Assembly: GCA_945948515.1 (NCBI GenBank)
Contig: CAMFBH010000001.1
Location: 62,001-126,000, forward strand
Source: an uncultured Clostridia bacterium
GTDB taxonomy: Bacteria; Bacillota; Clostridia; Oscillospirales; Acutalibacteraceae
DNA: 64,000 nucleotides
Direction of reading: 5' to 3'
Both the position numbers and the translations under genes were made by a program. Under the pieces are notes generated by a model, which was given only the letters and a program-made list of their open reading frames with translations, searched no databases and was not told where the DNA came from. Positions 37,692-47,400 of this stretch are shown in pieces. Every line of letters starts with the position of its first letter. Within the stretch, counting starts at the first letter, position 1.

Positions 37692-38828
37692 TTACTCCGC
37701 CTCCGTGCTTTGAGTTGTTATAATCTTATTGCTGTCGTACATTCCGCCCTCTTCCTGAGTTGTTAGAACGGAATCAGACGAGTTTTCGTTTTCCTCTGGA
37801 GCTTTTGAGAAAACAACGGTAAGTGTAATTACGGCAATGATTGCAAGAACAACACTTATCGCCTTTATTGCGCCCTTTGCGCTTGCTTTCGGCTTAACAG
37901 CGCTTTTTGAAATTCTTGCTTTCTTGTTCATAGCCTTAGCAAAAGCATCCTTTGCAGGCTTAATTCCGAGAGCCACAACGATAATAAGAACCGAAACAAG
38001 CTTCAGGAAGTAGCTTGGGAAAACCTCGCTTTGAATTGCAACCGCAACGATAATTCTGTAAACCACAGAGCCAAGGATTGCGCCCACAAACGCAAGGGAA
38101 AGATTATCCTTTTTGCCTAAAAGAAGAGCCTCGCCGATAATTACCGACGCAAATCCTACAACAACCGTTCCGCTTCCTGCCGTAACATCGGAATAGCCCA
38201 TATACTGAGCAAATAACGCTCCGGAAAGTGCAACAAGCGCGTTTGCAAGCGAAAGGGCAATAGTTTTCATTGCATCCGAATGAATTGAGGTTGACCTAAC
38301 CATTTCCTCGTTATCGCCGGTTGCTCTGATTGACAGACCGAGATGCGTTTTGAAAAACATTTCAACAAATACAACCGCCACCGCACAAATTATAAGAGTT
38401 ACAATTATTTTAACAAAAGTTGTGTCAAGCGACGGAAAAAGCTTAACGGCCTTTGTGTAAATGGTTGAAGCGCCGAGAAGTGACAGCGTTGGAGTTGAGG
38501 TGTGCCAGTTGTCGCTCATTATGAGCAGGTTTACGGAATAAAGTCCGGTCATGGTCAATATTCCCGAAAGAATTGCCGGCACCTTAACCTTTGTTTGCAA
38601 AACTCCGGTAACAAGGCCTGCTATTGCACCGCATGCAGTTGCAAGCAAAAGCGCAAGAAACGGATGCCCTGCATTTGTTAAAACCGCACAAACGCTCATT
38701 CCGAGAACAATTGAGCCGTCAACTGTTAAATCCGGTATTTTAAGTATTCTGAAGGTAATATAAACGCCGAGTACCATAAGGCCGTAAACAAGTCCTGTAA
38801 GCACGGCGCCCGATATTGAATTGAGCAT
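37692..38828 (-). CDS. ABC transporter permease (COG4120 type)
   Basis: A 378-residue permease of the branched-chain-amino-acid-like importer fold (PF02653 group). About eight to nine hydrophobic helices are followed by a cytoplasmic stretch and an extra C-terminal helix with an acidic tail (about 320-378). GLVYGLMVLGVYITFRILKIPDLTVDGSIVLG and HLGLSIRATGDNEEMVRSTSI are hallmarks of this permease group. ATG at 38828 with AAGGAG upstream is preferred to a TTG five codons earlier. It lies between the binding-protein and ATPase genes. The cargo in this family ranges over tryptophan, tyrosine and other small molecules, and is not predictable here. Confidence 0.92.
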   Translation of the reverse strand: MLNSISGAVLTGLVYGLMVLGVYITFRILKIPDLTVDGSIVLGMSVCAVLTNAGHPFLALLLATACGAIAGLVTGVLQTKVKVPAILSGILTMTGLYSVNLLIMSDNWHTSTPTLSLLGASTIYTKAVKLFPSLDTTFVKIIVTLIICAVAVVFVEMFFKTHLGLSIRATGDNEEMVRSTSIHSDAMKTIALSLANALVALSGALFAQYMGYSDVTAGSGTVVVGFASVIIGEALLLGKKDNLSLAFVGAILGSVVYRIIVAVAIQSEVFPSYFLKLVSVLIIVVALGIKPAKDAFAKAMNKKARISKSAVKPKASAKGAIKAISVVLAIIAVITLTVVFSKAPEENENSSDSVLTTQEEGGMYDSNKIITTQSTEAE

Positions 38829-38892
38829 ATTTTTCTCCTTCAAAAATAAGATATATTATTCGACGGAAATCCGTCCGTTCTATTATAATACA

Positions 38893-38922
38893 AAATCGCA
38901 GGAATATCAATTCCTGCGATTT
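38893..38922 (-). terminator. Hairpin between binding protein and permease genes
   Basis: Perfect 12-base stem AAATCGCAGGAA/TTCCTGCGATTT with a 6-base loop, followed by TTGTATTATAATA. It probably reduces read-through so that the binding protein is made in excess, as often seen in ABC operons. Confidence 0.7.
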
Positions 38923-38941
38923 ACGGAATTTATATTAATTC

Positions 38942-39982
38942 TTATTCAGCCTCTGCTGTTTCAACATAGTTTGCTGTTGATTCGTACTTTTCGGGAAGGG
39001 TGATATTGAGAGCCTCCATTGTTGTTTTGTTAACAACAAAGTTGAATTCGTCAAGAATCTGAACGGGCATATCTTCAATTTTCTTTCCGTTATACCAATC
39101 AATAACCATATCTGCGGTCATTTTGCCGATTTTTGAATAATCAACGCTGTATGAACAGAAGCCGCCTGTTTGAACCATTGCGTCAGCAGGGTTATAGCTC
39201 GGAATACCTGCTTTGATAAGAGCATCTGCAACCTGGTTGAAGCTGTTTGCGATAACAGAATCAAGGCAAACATAAACGAAGCCTGTTGTGTCTTTGCTGA
39301 GACTCTGTGCAACCTGAAGAGCTGTGTTTGCATCCTCATAGGATTTAACCTCGTAAGGAATGCTCTTTTCTTCACAGTATTTAACTGCTGCTTCTTTTGT
39401 TACCTTAGAATTATCCTGGCTTGTGTTATACATAATAACTGCCTTTTGATTATCCTTAAGAGGAGTAATCTCCATAGCCGCGCTGAGAGTTAAATCGGCA
39501 GGAATTTTGTTTGAGGTTCCTGTTGCCTTTGTTCCGGGATTATCAAAATCCTCAACAATACCGGAAGCAACCGGCTCTGTTACGCTCATGAAAATCATGG
39601 GAATGTCGGTATCTGCCGTTGCATTTGCAACTGCCATTGCAGGCGGTGTAAGCTGCGGAATAATTAAATCAACTTCGTTGCTGATAAAGCCCTGAATTGC
39701 AGTTGACATTGCACCCTGGTCACCAGCGGCATCCTTGTATGTTACAACGATTTTTTCGTCGTAGCCTTTGTCTGAAAGCTCCTTTTTGAAAGCCTCATTC
39801 ATGATTGTTGCATCATTCATATCAATTAGCTGAATGAAGCCAACATTTACGACCTTATCTTCCTGTGCTCCGGAATCGGAAGCTGCGCCCGAATCTGAAT
39901 TGTTCTTACAGCCTGCAAAGCAAGCGGCAGTGAAAAGAACTGCAAGAAGAAGGCAAATGATTTTTTTGAAATTGCTTTTCAT
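38942..39982 (-). CDS. ABC transporter substrate-binding lipoprotein (COG2984/TrpX type)
   Basis: A 346-residue binding protein. A lipoprotein signal (KIICLLLAVLFTAACFAGC) is followed by a short Ser/Asp/Gly linker and a periplasmic-binding-protein fold of the PF04392 family: VNVGFIQLIDMNDATIMNEAF, DLIIPQLTPPAMAVANAT, IPMIFMSVTEPVASGIV and CSYSVDYSKIGKMTADMVIDWYNGKK. Tryptophan binders (TrpX) of streptococci belong here, but other amino acids and purine-like cargo occur. It is the first gene of the importer operon, with GGGGGGAA before the ATG and a perfect -35 box upstream. No T-box or other riboswitch is seen in the short leader. Confidence 0.92.
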   Translation of the reverse strand: MKSNFKKIICLLLAVLFTAACFAGCKNNSDSGAASDSGAQEDKVVNVGFIQLIDMNDATIMNEAFKKELSDKGYDEKIVVTYKDAAGDQGAMSTAIQGFISNEVDLIIPQLTPPAMAVANATADTDIPMIFMSVTEPVASGIVEDFDNPGTKATGTSNKIPADLTLSAAMEITPLKDNQKAVIMYNTSQDNSKVTKEAAVKYCEEKSIPYEVKSYEDANTALQVAQSLSKDTTGFVYVCLDSVIANSFNQVADALIKAGIPSYNPADAMVQTGGFCSYSVDYSKIGKMTADMVIDWYNGKKIEDMPVQILDEFNFVVNKTTMEALNITLPEKYESTANYVETAEAE

Positions 39983-40010
39983 TTTTGTTCCCCCTGAATA
40001 ATTACTTTAA

Positions 40011-40030
40011 AGCGCTAAAGCAACGCTTGC
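40011..40030. promoter_or_regulatory. Inverted repeat in the ABC importer leader
   Basis: AAAGCGCTAAAGCAACGCTT contains AAGCG/CGCTT arms and lies just downstream of the -10 box of the importer promoter. This is a possible operator of an unknown regulator. Confidence 0.35.
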
Positions 40031-40034
40031 TAAT

Positions 40035-40063
40035 ATAATAAATCACTTTTTGCATTTTGTCAA
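40035..40063 (-). promoter_or_regulatory. Promoter of the ABC importer operon
   Basis: On the minus strand a perfect TTGACA (40063-40058), a 17-base spacer, TATTAT (40040-40035). Confidence 0.75.
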
Positions 40064-40073
40064 TAGAAACATA

Positions 40074-40101
40074 TTGAAGAAAAGAAAAAAAGTGATATAA
40101 T
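40074..40101 (+). promoter_or_regulatory. Promoter of the small cupin gene
   Basis: TTGAAG (40074-40079), a 16-base spacer, TATAAT (40096-40101). The -35 boxes of the two divergent promoters are only ten bases apart. Confidence 0.6.
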
Positions 40102-40132
40102 TCAATTATAATCTATCTTCGGAGGTATAATT

Positions 40133-40480
40133 ATGGATATAAATAAATATAAAGATTTACCCGAGGTTAACCTCAGTCCGAATGTTAAAAAGAAGCTTCT
40201 TGCCTATTTTGACGGAGAAAACGGCTACACTCTCAACCTCATGAGCGCAACGGCGGGACCCGGCGCACCTGCTCATTCTCACCCTCACCTTCAAATTGTT
40301 TATGTTGTTTCCGGCGAGGGAGAATTCAACACGGGAGATGAAAACAGGGTTATAGGCACCGGAGATGTTGTTGAAATACCCGGAAATGTTCCGCACACCT
40401 TCAACAGTTTTTCAAAGGATACTGTTTGGCTTGAATTTTTCACTCCTGCGCGCCGTGATTACGCTCCCCAAAAAGACTGA
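40133..40480 (+). CDS. Small cupin domain protein
   Basis: A 115-residue single cupin barrel. The first motif is GAPAHSHPHLQIVYVVSGEGEF (about 42-63) with two His ligands and the second is GDVVEIPGNVPHTF (about 82-95), so a metal site seems intact, unlike in the cupin at 11498-11926. Such proteins may act as sensors, isomerases or dioxygenases; no function can be named. GGAGGT lies six bases before the ATG. It is divergent from the ABC importer and converges on the Tad operon, sharing the terminator at 40483-40517. Confidence 0.87.
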   Translation: MDINKYKDLPEVNLSPNVKKKLLAYFDGENGYTLNLMSATAGPGAPAHSHPHLQIVYVVSGEGEFNTGDENRVIGTGDVVEIPGNVPHTFNSFSKDTVWLEFFTPARRDYAPQKD

Positions 40481-40482
40481 CA

Positions 40483-40517
40483 AAAATCCCCCACAAGTTA
40501 ATTTGTGGGGGATTTTA
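40483..40517. terminator. Bidirectional terminator at the end of the Tad operon and the cupin gene
   Basis: AAAATCCCCCACAA/TTGTGGGGGATTTT: a perfect 14-base stem with A run and T run, between converging genes. Confidence 0.9.
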
Positions 40518-40523
40518 ATATTA

Positions 40524-41366
40524 TCAATATACAAGAGCGGTTGAATCAACATACCAGCTTGAACCGATACGACAAACATAAACATTAATGTTATTCACCG
40601 TACTGCCGTTGATTTCAACAAAATATGAGTATTTTGAAAACTCTTTAATTTTCTTTGTTTTAAGATTACAGCTTTCAAAAATCTCATTTGCCTTTTCCGA
40701 CTTTTGTGAAATAATTGTTTTTGTTTCTTTTTCGGAAAACTGAAGAGAATCGCTCTTTTTAAGCTTAATTCGGGCTCCGCCTTCATCAATATATTTATCC
40801 TCAAGCTCGCTCTCTTTCTCTTCCTTATAATTATTAAGATTTTGCTTTATAACAGCAAGCATAATTTTTCGCGTGCAGAATTCCTCGCCCTCATATGTTA
40901 GAATTTTTTCATAGAGGCTTTCAAAATACTGACTGAAAAACGCATCGAAATCGGAAAATCCGTTCAGCTCAATATAAGAGGAAACAAACTTATCCATAAC
41001 AATAACCATATCGTTAATAACCTTTTGGCTCTCGTCGGAGGAATCGTTTCCCTTATCATAATCGGAAATATATCGCTCTGTTACATATTTATCAAAGCCG
41101 TTTTTTCCTGCAATTGTATAGGAAAATGCGGTAAGATAATCGCTTTTTGCAACGCTTTGTGCATAAGCAAGAGCTGTTTTGGATGCATCTGATGAAGTGC
41201 TGTTTTTCTTTTGGTTAGCGGCAGTTATTCCTATTATTCCCGCAATAACAAGCGCAATGACAACTGCAAAAATTATCCAAAACTTTTTATCTGCCTGCCT
41301 GATTTTTGAAAAAAGCTCAATAAAAGCGGTTCTTAAATTTTTAAAAAAGTATTTTAAGCTTTCCAT
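40524..41366 (-). CDS. Single-pass membrane protein of unknown function, last gene of the Tad operon
   Basis: A 280-residue protein. An N-terminal amphipathic basic part is followed by one transmembrane helix (FWIIFAVVIALVIAGIIGITAAN, about 28-50) and an outside domain of about 225 residues rich in Lys, Glu, Ser and Tyr. That domain has an Ala-Tyr-Ala-Gln-Ser opening (ALAYAQSVAKSDYLTAFSYT) reminiscent of NTF2-like or DUF4878-type extracellular domains, but I do not recognise a family. ATG at 41366 with AAGGAA upstream is preferred to a longer frame through the preceding hairpin. It is 57 bases after the giant TadG-like gene and shares its orientation, so it may assist that protein. Function unknown. 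Confidence 0.7.
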   Translation of the reverse strand: MESLKYFFKNLRTAFIELFSKIRQADKKFWIIFAVVIALVIAGIIGITAANQKKNSTSSDASKTALAYAQSVAKSDYLTAFSYTIAGKNGFDKYVTERYISDYDKGNDSSDESQKVINDMVIVMDKFVSSYIELNGFSDFDAFFSQYFESLYEKILTYEGEEFCTRKIMLAVIKQNLNNYKEEKESELEDKYIDEGGARIKLKKSDSLQFSEKETKTIISQKSEKANEIFESCNLKTKKIKEFSKYSYFVEINGSTVNNINVYVCRIGSSWYVDSTALVY

Positions 41367-41384
41367 AAAAAATTCCTTATTAAA

Positions 41385-41412
41385 TTTCCCCTTGAATAAA
41401 ATCAAGGGGAAA
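41385..41412 (-). other. Perfect hairpin between the giant gene and the last Tad-operon gene
   Basis: TTTCCCCTTGA/TCAAGGGGAAA, an 11-base perfect stem with a 6-base loop. There is no T run on the minus strand, so it looks more like an mRNA-stability or attenuation element than a full terminator. Confidence 0.5.
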
Positions 41413-41422
41413 TATTTTTAAG

Positions 41423-44400
41423 CTAATTCAGCGAATTAACCGGTTCACAAAGGTAAACATTGCCCGCCTTGTTCCAGCCAAGGTCAAGAGTTTCAAGGTT
41501 TGCCGCTCTGTGAAGATTGATATAGAACGAATTAATGTTAATATCGAATCCGATAAACGAACCGTAATGCTCGAAGTAAACTCCGTTTGCCTCAATTTTT
41601 CCGTTAGGTGCATAGGTTATACCGCCGGTTGTGCTGTAAATTGAGTTGAACTTAATATTTCCGTTTTCAGAGCAGATAAACAAATCAACATCCTTGGGAT
41701 TCGTGTAGATATTGTTTCCGTCGTAAACATAATTTGTGTAAATACTACTGAAAAGAATATTTCCGACACTGTTGATTGTTCCGCCTTCAATATCGGAGCA
41801 GCCGTAAACTTTAAAATCGCCTCCGGCATAAACAGCACCGTGATTAAGCTCAAATCCGCAAACACTGTTGCCTTGAATAAGGCTTGAAATTGAGATGTTC
41901 TTCGTTGAACGGAAATCCTTTTCGGCATATACAACAGCCTTTGAGCCGATATAGCATTTTCCGTAAGGAATAATGTTACCCGTTGCATAGAGATTAGCAT
42001 AAGCATTAACCGACAAATCTCCGTAAGAGGTAATTGAACCGTTGGCTACAAATACATTAATAACAGCATCGCTGGCTTTTGTGCCCGAAAGGTCGGTTCC
42101 CTCGCCGAGAGTTAGAACACCGTTCTGAATACCATAATAATATGTTACAGTGGTAATCTCTCCGTCAACCTCAACCTCAACATCTTCGGCATAATAATCC
42201 TTGCTGCCGTCGGAGTTATAATAATAGAGATTTTCCTGATAGATGCTTCCCTTAGACTTATCTGCATCATAGGATTCGCTGTCATCAACCTCAACATTAA
42301 AGCCATAGAGCTTTATCTCTTCAACTCCGCCGTTTGCAACAGGAACGGTTGCCTTATAATAAATATTACTGTATTCGGGAGATGCTGTATCTAAATCAAC
42401 ATAGAAATTCTCAACAACATTTCCGTTTGTATCAAGCAGTCTGCCGTTTTCATCACAATCAAACATAATTCCGTTTGCATCAGGCGAACCGGTTGTAACA
42501 TAAAGACCTGCATGATGGCGGAGGGTTATGTAGCTGAGAGAACGAATGCTCTTAGTTGCATAAGCTTTTGTGTTTGCAAATATTTTCAGATAGCTTGTTG
42601 TTGATTTAATTGTTCCGTTAACATAAATTGCTCCGCCGATTGCACCGTCATCGTCAAATGCATCAGCCGTATCGTCGAACACCTCTGAGCAGTAAGCACA
42701 GGTGTAGGTGTCTCTGTCTTCAACAATTGTTGAAGAGAACTGTCCGCCTGCAACAGTGCCCTGTGTTCCGCACTTGGGACAGGTTATTCTGATATGGCTT
42801 TCATCATCGCTTCCGATTGAAGATTCATCCGATGAACCGGCGCCGGTATTTCCGTCCGGACTTTCATAATCGGTATTTGTGTTAGCAGCCTTATTCTGCT
42901 CCCATGTTCTGTACTTATATTCCTCGTCCTCGTGCTTTCCAAGCTCAATGTAGCTCAGAGCCGAAAGGTTACCCGAGCCGTTGCCTCCGACAGAAACCTC
43001 GCAGTTGTCGCGGATTTTCATTGTTGAAAGCGTTGCTCTGAAATTCTTGCCCGCATAAACGGTTGAGCAGGAGCCGATATCAGCCTGAGTACAGGTGATG
43101 TTTTCAGCCGCACGAAGCTCCGCATGGTGACGGAGAGTGAGATAAGATTTTTTCAGGAGCGAAGGATTGGTTGTAACATTTCCGTTTGCATTAAGAGTAG
43201 CGCGTGCATAAATCTTAATATATCCGTTCGCGTTAAAATCACCGTCGCACTGAACGAAGCAAAGGTTGTTTCCGTCAACAGCCTCGTCATCGCCGCTTGG
43301 CGATTTTCCGATTTCGGCATAATCCGTTGCCTTAACAGAACCGTTGATTATGCTTCGCGTTGCATCTCTCATTTTAACAGTTCCGTTAAATGTTGCATTT
43401 CCGTTTATATAAAGTTGAGTATAGAACCACTCGTTAAGAGCAATACCATCGCTGTTTCCTCCGGTAGCATAGAGATTGCCACCGCAGTAAACTCTTGAAT
43501 ACGGGAAAGTGAAAACATGGTGAGTATGAATTGCGTAGTCGGGGTTAAGATACTTTCCGTTCGCCTGACTTCCGCCTACATAGAGAACGCTCTTTCCGTA
43601 TGGTTGAACATAGTTTTTACTGTCAAGACCGGTAGTCAGCGTTCCGTTTATGAATGCAAGACCGAAATCGCGGATATTATTTCCGTCCTTTCCGTTTGCA
43701 CAATCGGAATAGATAACATATTGGTCGATAAGGTCGGATGCATTAAGCACCTTTCCGTCTTCATCAAATACCTTTCCGTCAATATCAATATACGAAACCT
43801 CTCCGGCACCGACTGTTCCCGTACTGCTGGAAACTTTAAGTCTGCCCGGCTGAGTTACATCCGTACTCAAAATATAGCCTGCAATGCCGTTGTCAAGGCC
43901 CGTATAGGTGGAGCCGCTCATATATTTATACTGCTGCGGACCCTCCTCACTCTTTGTTCCGCCCTGCATAAAGGCGTTACCTAGGATGAAGTTTCTGGAG
44001 GTTTTAACATTTCCGTTTACAAAGAAAATTGCATTTGAACGAACAACTATTGATGTTCTTTCATCATTTCCGTTATTTGTGTTAACACAGCCGTCCGTCA
44101 TAAATACGGAATTGTTTTCGCTGTCGAATCCAACACCCGTTGAATTCTGACCGCCGGAGAATGTTTTAGCGTTATAAATTGTTGTGGTTTCAACATCGGA
44201 GCCTGCATAGAGCTTACCAAAGTTATCTATTGCCGCATAGCAGGTAACAGCGCCGTCGGCATAAATCTGAGAATTATGATTTTTGGCATTTCCGTTTTTG
44301 ATTGAAATTCCGGCATGATACCAAACAAGACCGTTTTTTGCGTGGTTTGTTCCTTTAACGGCAAGCTCGCCTTCCGCATAAATAATACCGTAATTTGTAA

Positions 44401-47400
44401 GGCTGCAATAATCCTTGTTGTCGGCGTCATAAACATAAATGTTTCCGCCTTTACCAAGAATATTTCCCTCAAGGCATTTTATTGTTCCGTTGTTAACAAC
44501 ATCGCCCGTAAGATAAATATCATAGCCCTGTGTAACAATACTTACACCCTTGTGAATCGTGAGCGTTTTTCCTGCTTCACCGAGATACAGGTCTCCTGTT
44601 ATTGCAAGAATATCATTATATATTTCCGTTGAAGTATTCGGCTGAAGTACTGTTACATTAACCTTACAATTTACAAGATTTCTGTAATTAACATAAATCT
44701 CATTGCTTGAATTAATAGTACTTTTGGAAGAATAATTAGAAACAATATCTCCGTCTGTATAGAAGGTATTACCCGTTGTGCTGGTTGCGGCATTAAAGGT
44801 TATACCGTCTCTTGCAAACAGCGTTGCCGCGGTGTAAACAATTATTCCGCCGTTTTGAACAGTCAGCTGTTCATCAATAAGAAGTATTCCCTCATCATAA
44901 ACAGAAAGACTGCCTGCGCTTGTAACGCTTCCGTCGCAGAAAATAAGGTTTGCACTTGCGTTTTCCGCGTACCAAATAGAATTGGTTTCGCTTGAGGTTG
45001 TAACAATATCGCCTTTAACAAAGAGATATCCGTAATCCCAAAGGTTTATTTTTGTTGCCTGAATACCGTTTCCGAAATATGATCTTGTGTAATCGTCAAC
45101 GGTAATAAGACCGTTGGCGGTAAGCTTTCCTTCAATAAATGCAAGTCCGTAAAGATTAACTGCGTTGTTAACCGTTACATCACCCTCGCACCAAAGCGCA
45201 CCTTTAAGATGGTTTGCTATACTTTCCTCAATTTCGGCAACTCCTACATTAAGAGTGCTGTTCATTGTGAGAGAGCCTACATGCACAAGAGCACCCTGCG
45301 GAACGGGACAGTTCGTATCTGAGCTGAGATTTCCGCTTATATACAGATAGCTTGATGCATCAATGTTCATTGAAGTTGAATCCTTGCTTCCGAAATGAAC
45401 ATTTCCCTTAATATATAACTGAGTTCCCGTTGTGAGCCGTAAATAAGTTGTTGTGTTAAGAGCCCATCCTGTATCGCTTGCAAGACCGCCGTCAATATAA
45501 ACTCTTGCAGCGTTTGAGGCGTCGCTTGAATTCAGAACAAATCCGTTTCCGGTACAGTTTACTCTTCCTCGGATATAAACCTGAGCCGCATTCATAACAT
45601 TAACACAATTTGTTGAGACGCCGTCAATATAAGATGCCGTCAATTCATCGGAAGCCTCTGAGCCGTCGGAGTTTTTCGCTAGCCCGTCAACACAGAAAAT
45701 TCCGTAAACATTAACCTCATTCGAGCCGCTCAGCATACCGCCTATGCAAACCCAGTTATAGAAATTTGAGGTTGCTCCGATCTCAAGATTTTTGCCACTC
45801 GACAAATATGCCGAAGAATTATTTGTAACAGCTCCTCCGGAAGCTATTACACTTCCTGTTTTTGTTACCATAATTCCGTTATTTGTTATTCCGTTTTTAT
45901 CAGATTTAATATTTCCGCCTTCGCTGATGATAATGCAATCGGCGGAGTTTTCAATTTTACCTGTTGAATTAATTGTTCCTCCGGTTGTAATCATTCCAGT
46001 ATTGTAAAGAATACCCGAGGTAAAGTTGCCGTTGCACAAAACGGTTCCCTTGCAGTAAAAGTCTGCTTTTCCGCCTGAGAAGCTTCCTCCTGCTATCATC
46101 GCCGAAGCGTTGCCTATACCGTTATTTGAATTAGTTGAATTGCCTTCAATAATAATATCACCGGAGCAGATAATACTGCAATTTGAAGCACCTGATGCCT
46201 CAATAATGCCGTAACCGGAGCCCTTAACATAAATATTACCGTCACAGATAATCATTGTGTCATCCCACATATGAAGGCTTCCTTCTTCAAGAAGAATATT
46301 TCCGTGAACAATAAGCCTGGAATGCGGGTACATATAGATATCGCCTCTGGAGCTAACAGTTGCGCCGTTTATGCTTTGGCTGCCACCTGCATAGAGAACA
46401 GTCGGATCCTCTGCCGTTCCGGCATTGAGCACAATCTTTGTAAATGTGGATTGACCCGCGGAGGTTTTCTTACCCGAACGAACATAGCCGTTAACCGATA
46501 CATCGCTTCTGCTGTGAATAATAATACCGCAATCGTTGTTGGCAAGGTTTGTACCGCTGTAAACAACATTGTCTCCGTCAGAGCAGTTTACACCTCTGTA
46601 CCAACCGTTACTGTTTCTCTTGTATGTACAGTAACCGTCATCTTTGAAAGAAACGTTGTTAAGATTCTGAAGTCCGGCAGAGCCGAAGCCAACAACCTTT
46701 TCGGAAATTATTCTTGTTGCAACATTACTGTCCTTAGCAAGAATACTATTATAAAGATTAACGCTTGAGCTGTCGTATCCGCAGGAATCGGCAAAGCCCT
46801 TTGCCTTAACCTCAACAGAGTTTCTGAGAGTGCTGTCACTTGGCTGAACCTTTGAAAGTATTGAGCTGTTTACAGTTGTATAATACTTTGAAACAGTTTT
46901 ATCAACACCGCCGTCAAGCTTGCTGTTCTGCTGTAAGCTTTTCTCGAAGCTTATTAGATTTGTTTTTAGAATTGTTGAGGTTTTGCTTACGGCAGAGGGT
47001 ATGTCGATATCAAAATAGCTTTTGAACTGTTCTTCGGTGTAGTTATCCGGCAAATCGTTTATTGAATGCTCAACGCCTGTTACTCCGGCAACAATATTAT
47101 CAATACCTATTCTGATATCTTCCTTAGTTCCCGTTGAATCAAGCTTGTTTCTTTTTGCCGCAATAATATCCTTAACCGTTGTTGCACCGGATAGCACCTG
47201 CTTGATTGAATCTGCTTTTCCGTCAACATCAAAATCGAATTTATAATATGAATCAAAAGAATCATAAACATTGGGAAGCGCCTTGTCGTTGCCCAAGTCT
47301 ATTTTGTTCAAAAGTGAAAGTCCGTTAACAATCTGTGTGTATTTCGGAGTTTCAATGCTTGAAGCATCGGAGTCAAGCGAGAGCTTTTCCGCCTTGAAGG

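Noticed and set aside
39983..40070. Riboswitch in front of the ABC importer
   Set aside because: The leader is too short for a known aptamer, and only a small inverted repeat is present.
41450..46550. Repeats possibly forming a CRISPR or VNTR array
   Set aside because: Units vary in length and sequence and stay in one reading frame coding for strand-turn protein repeats, so they are coding duplications.
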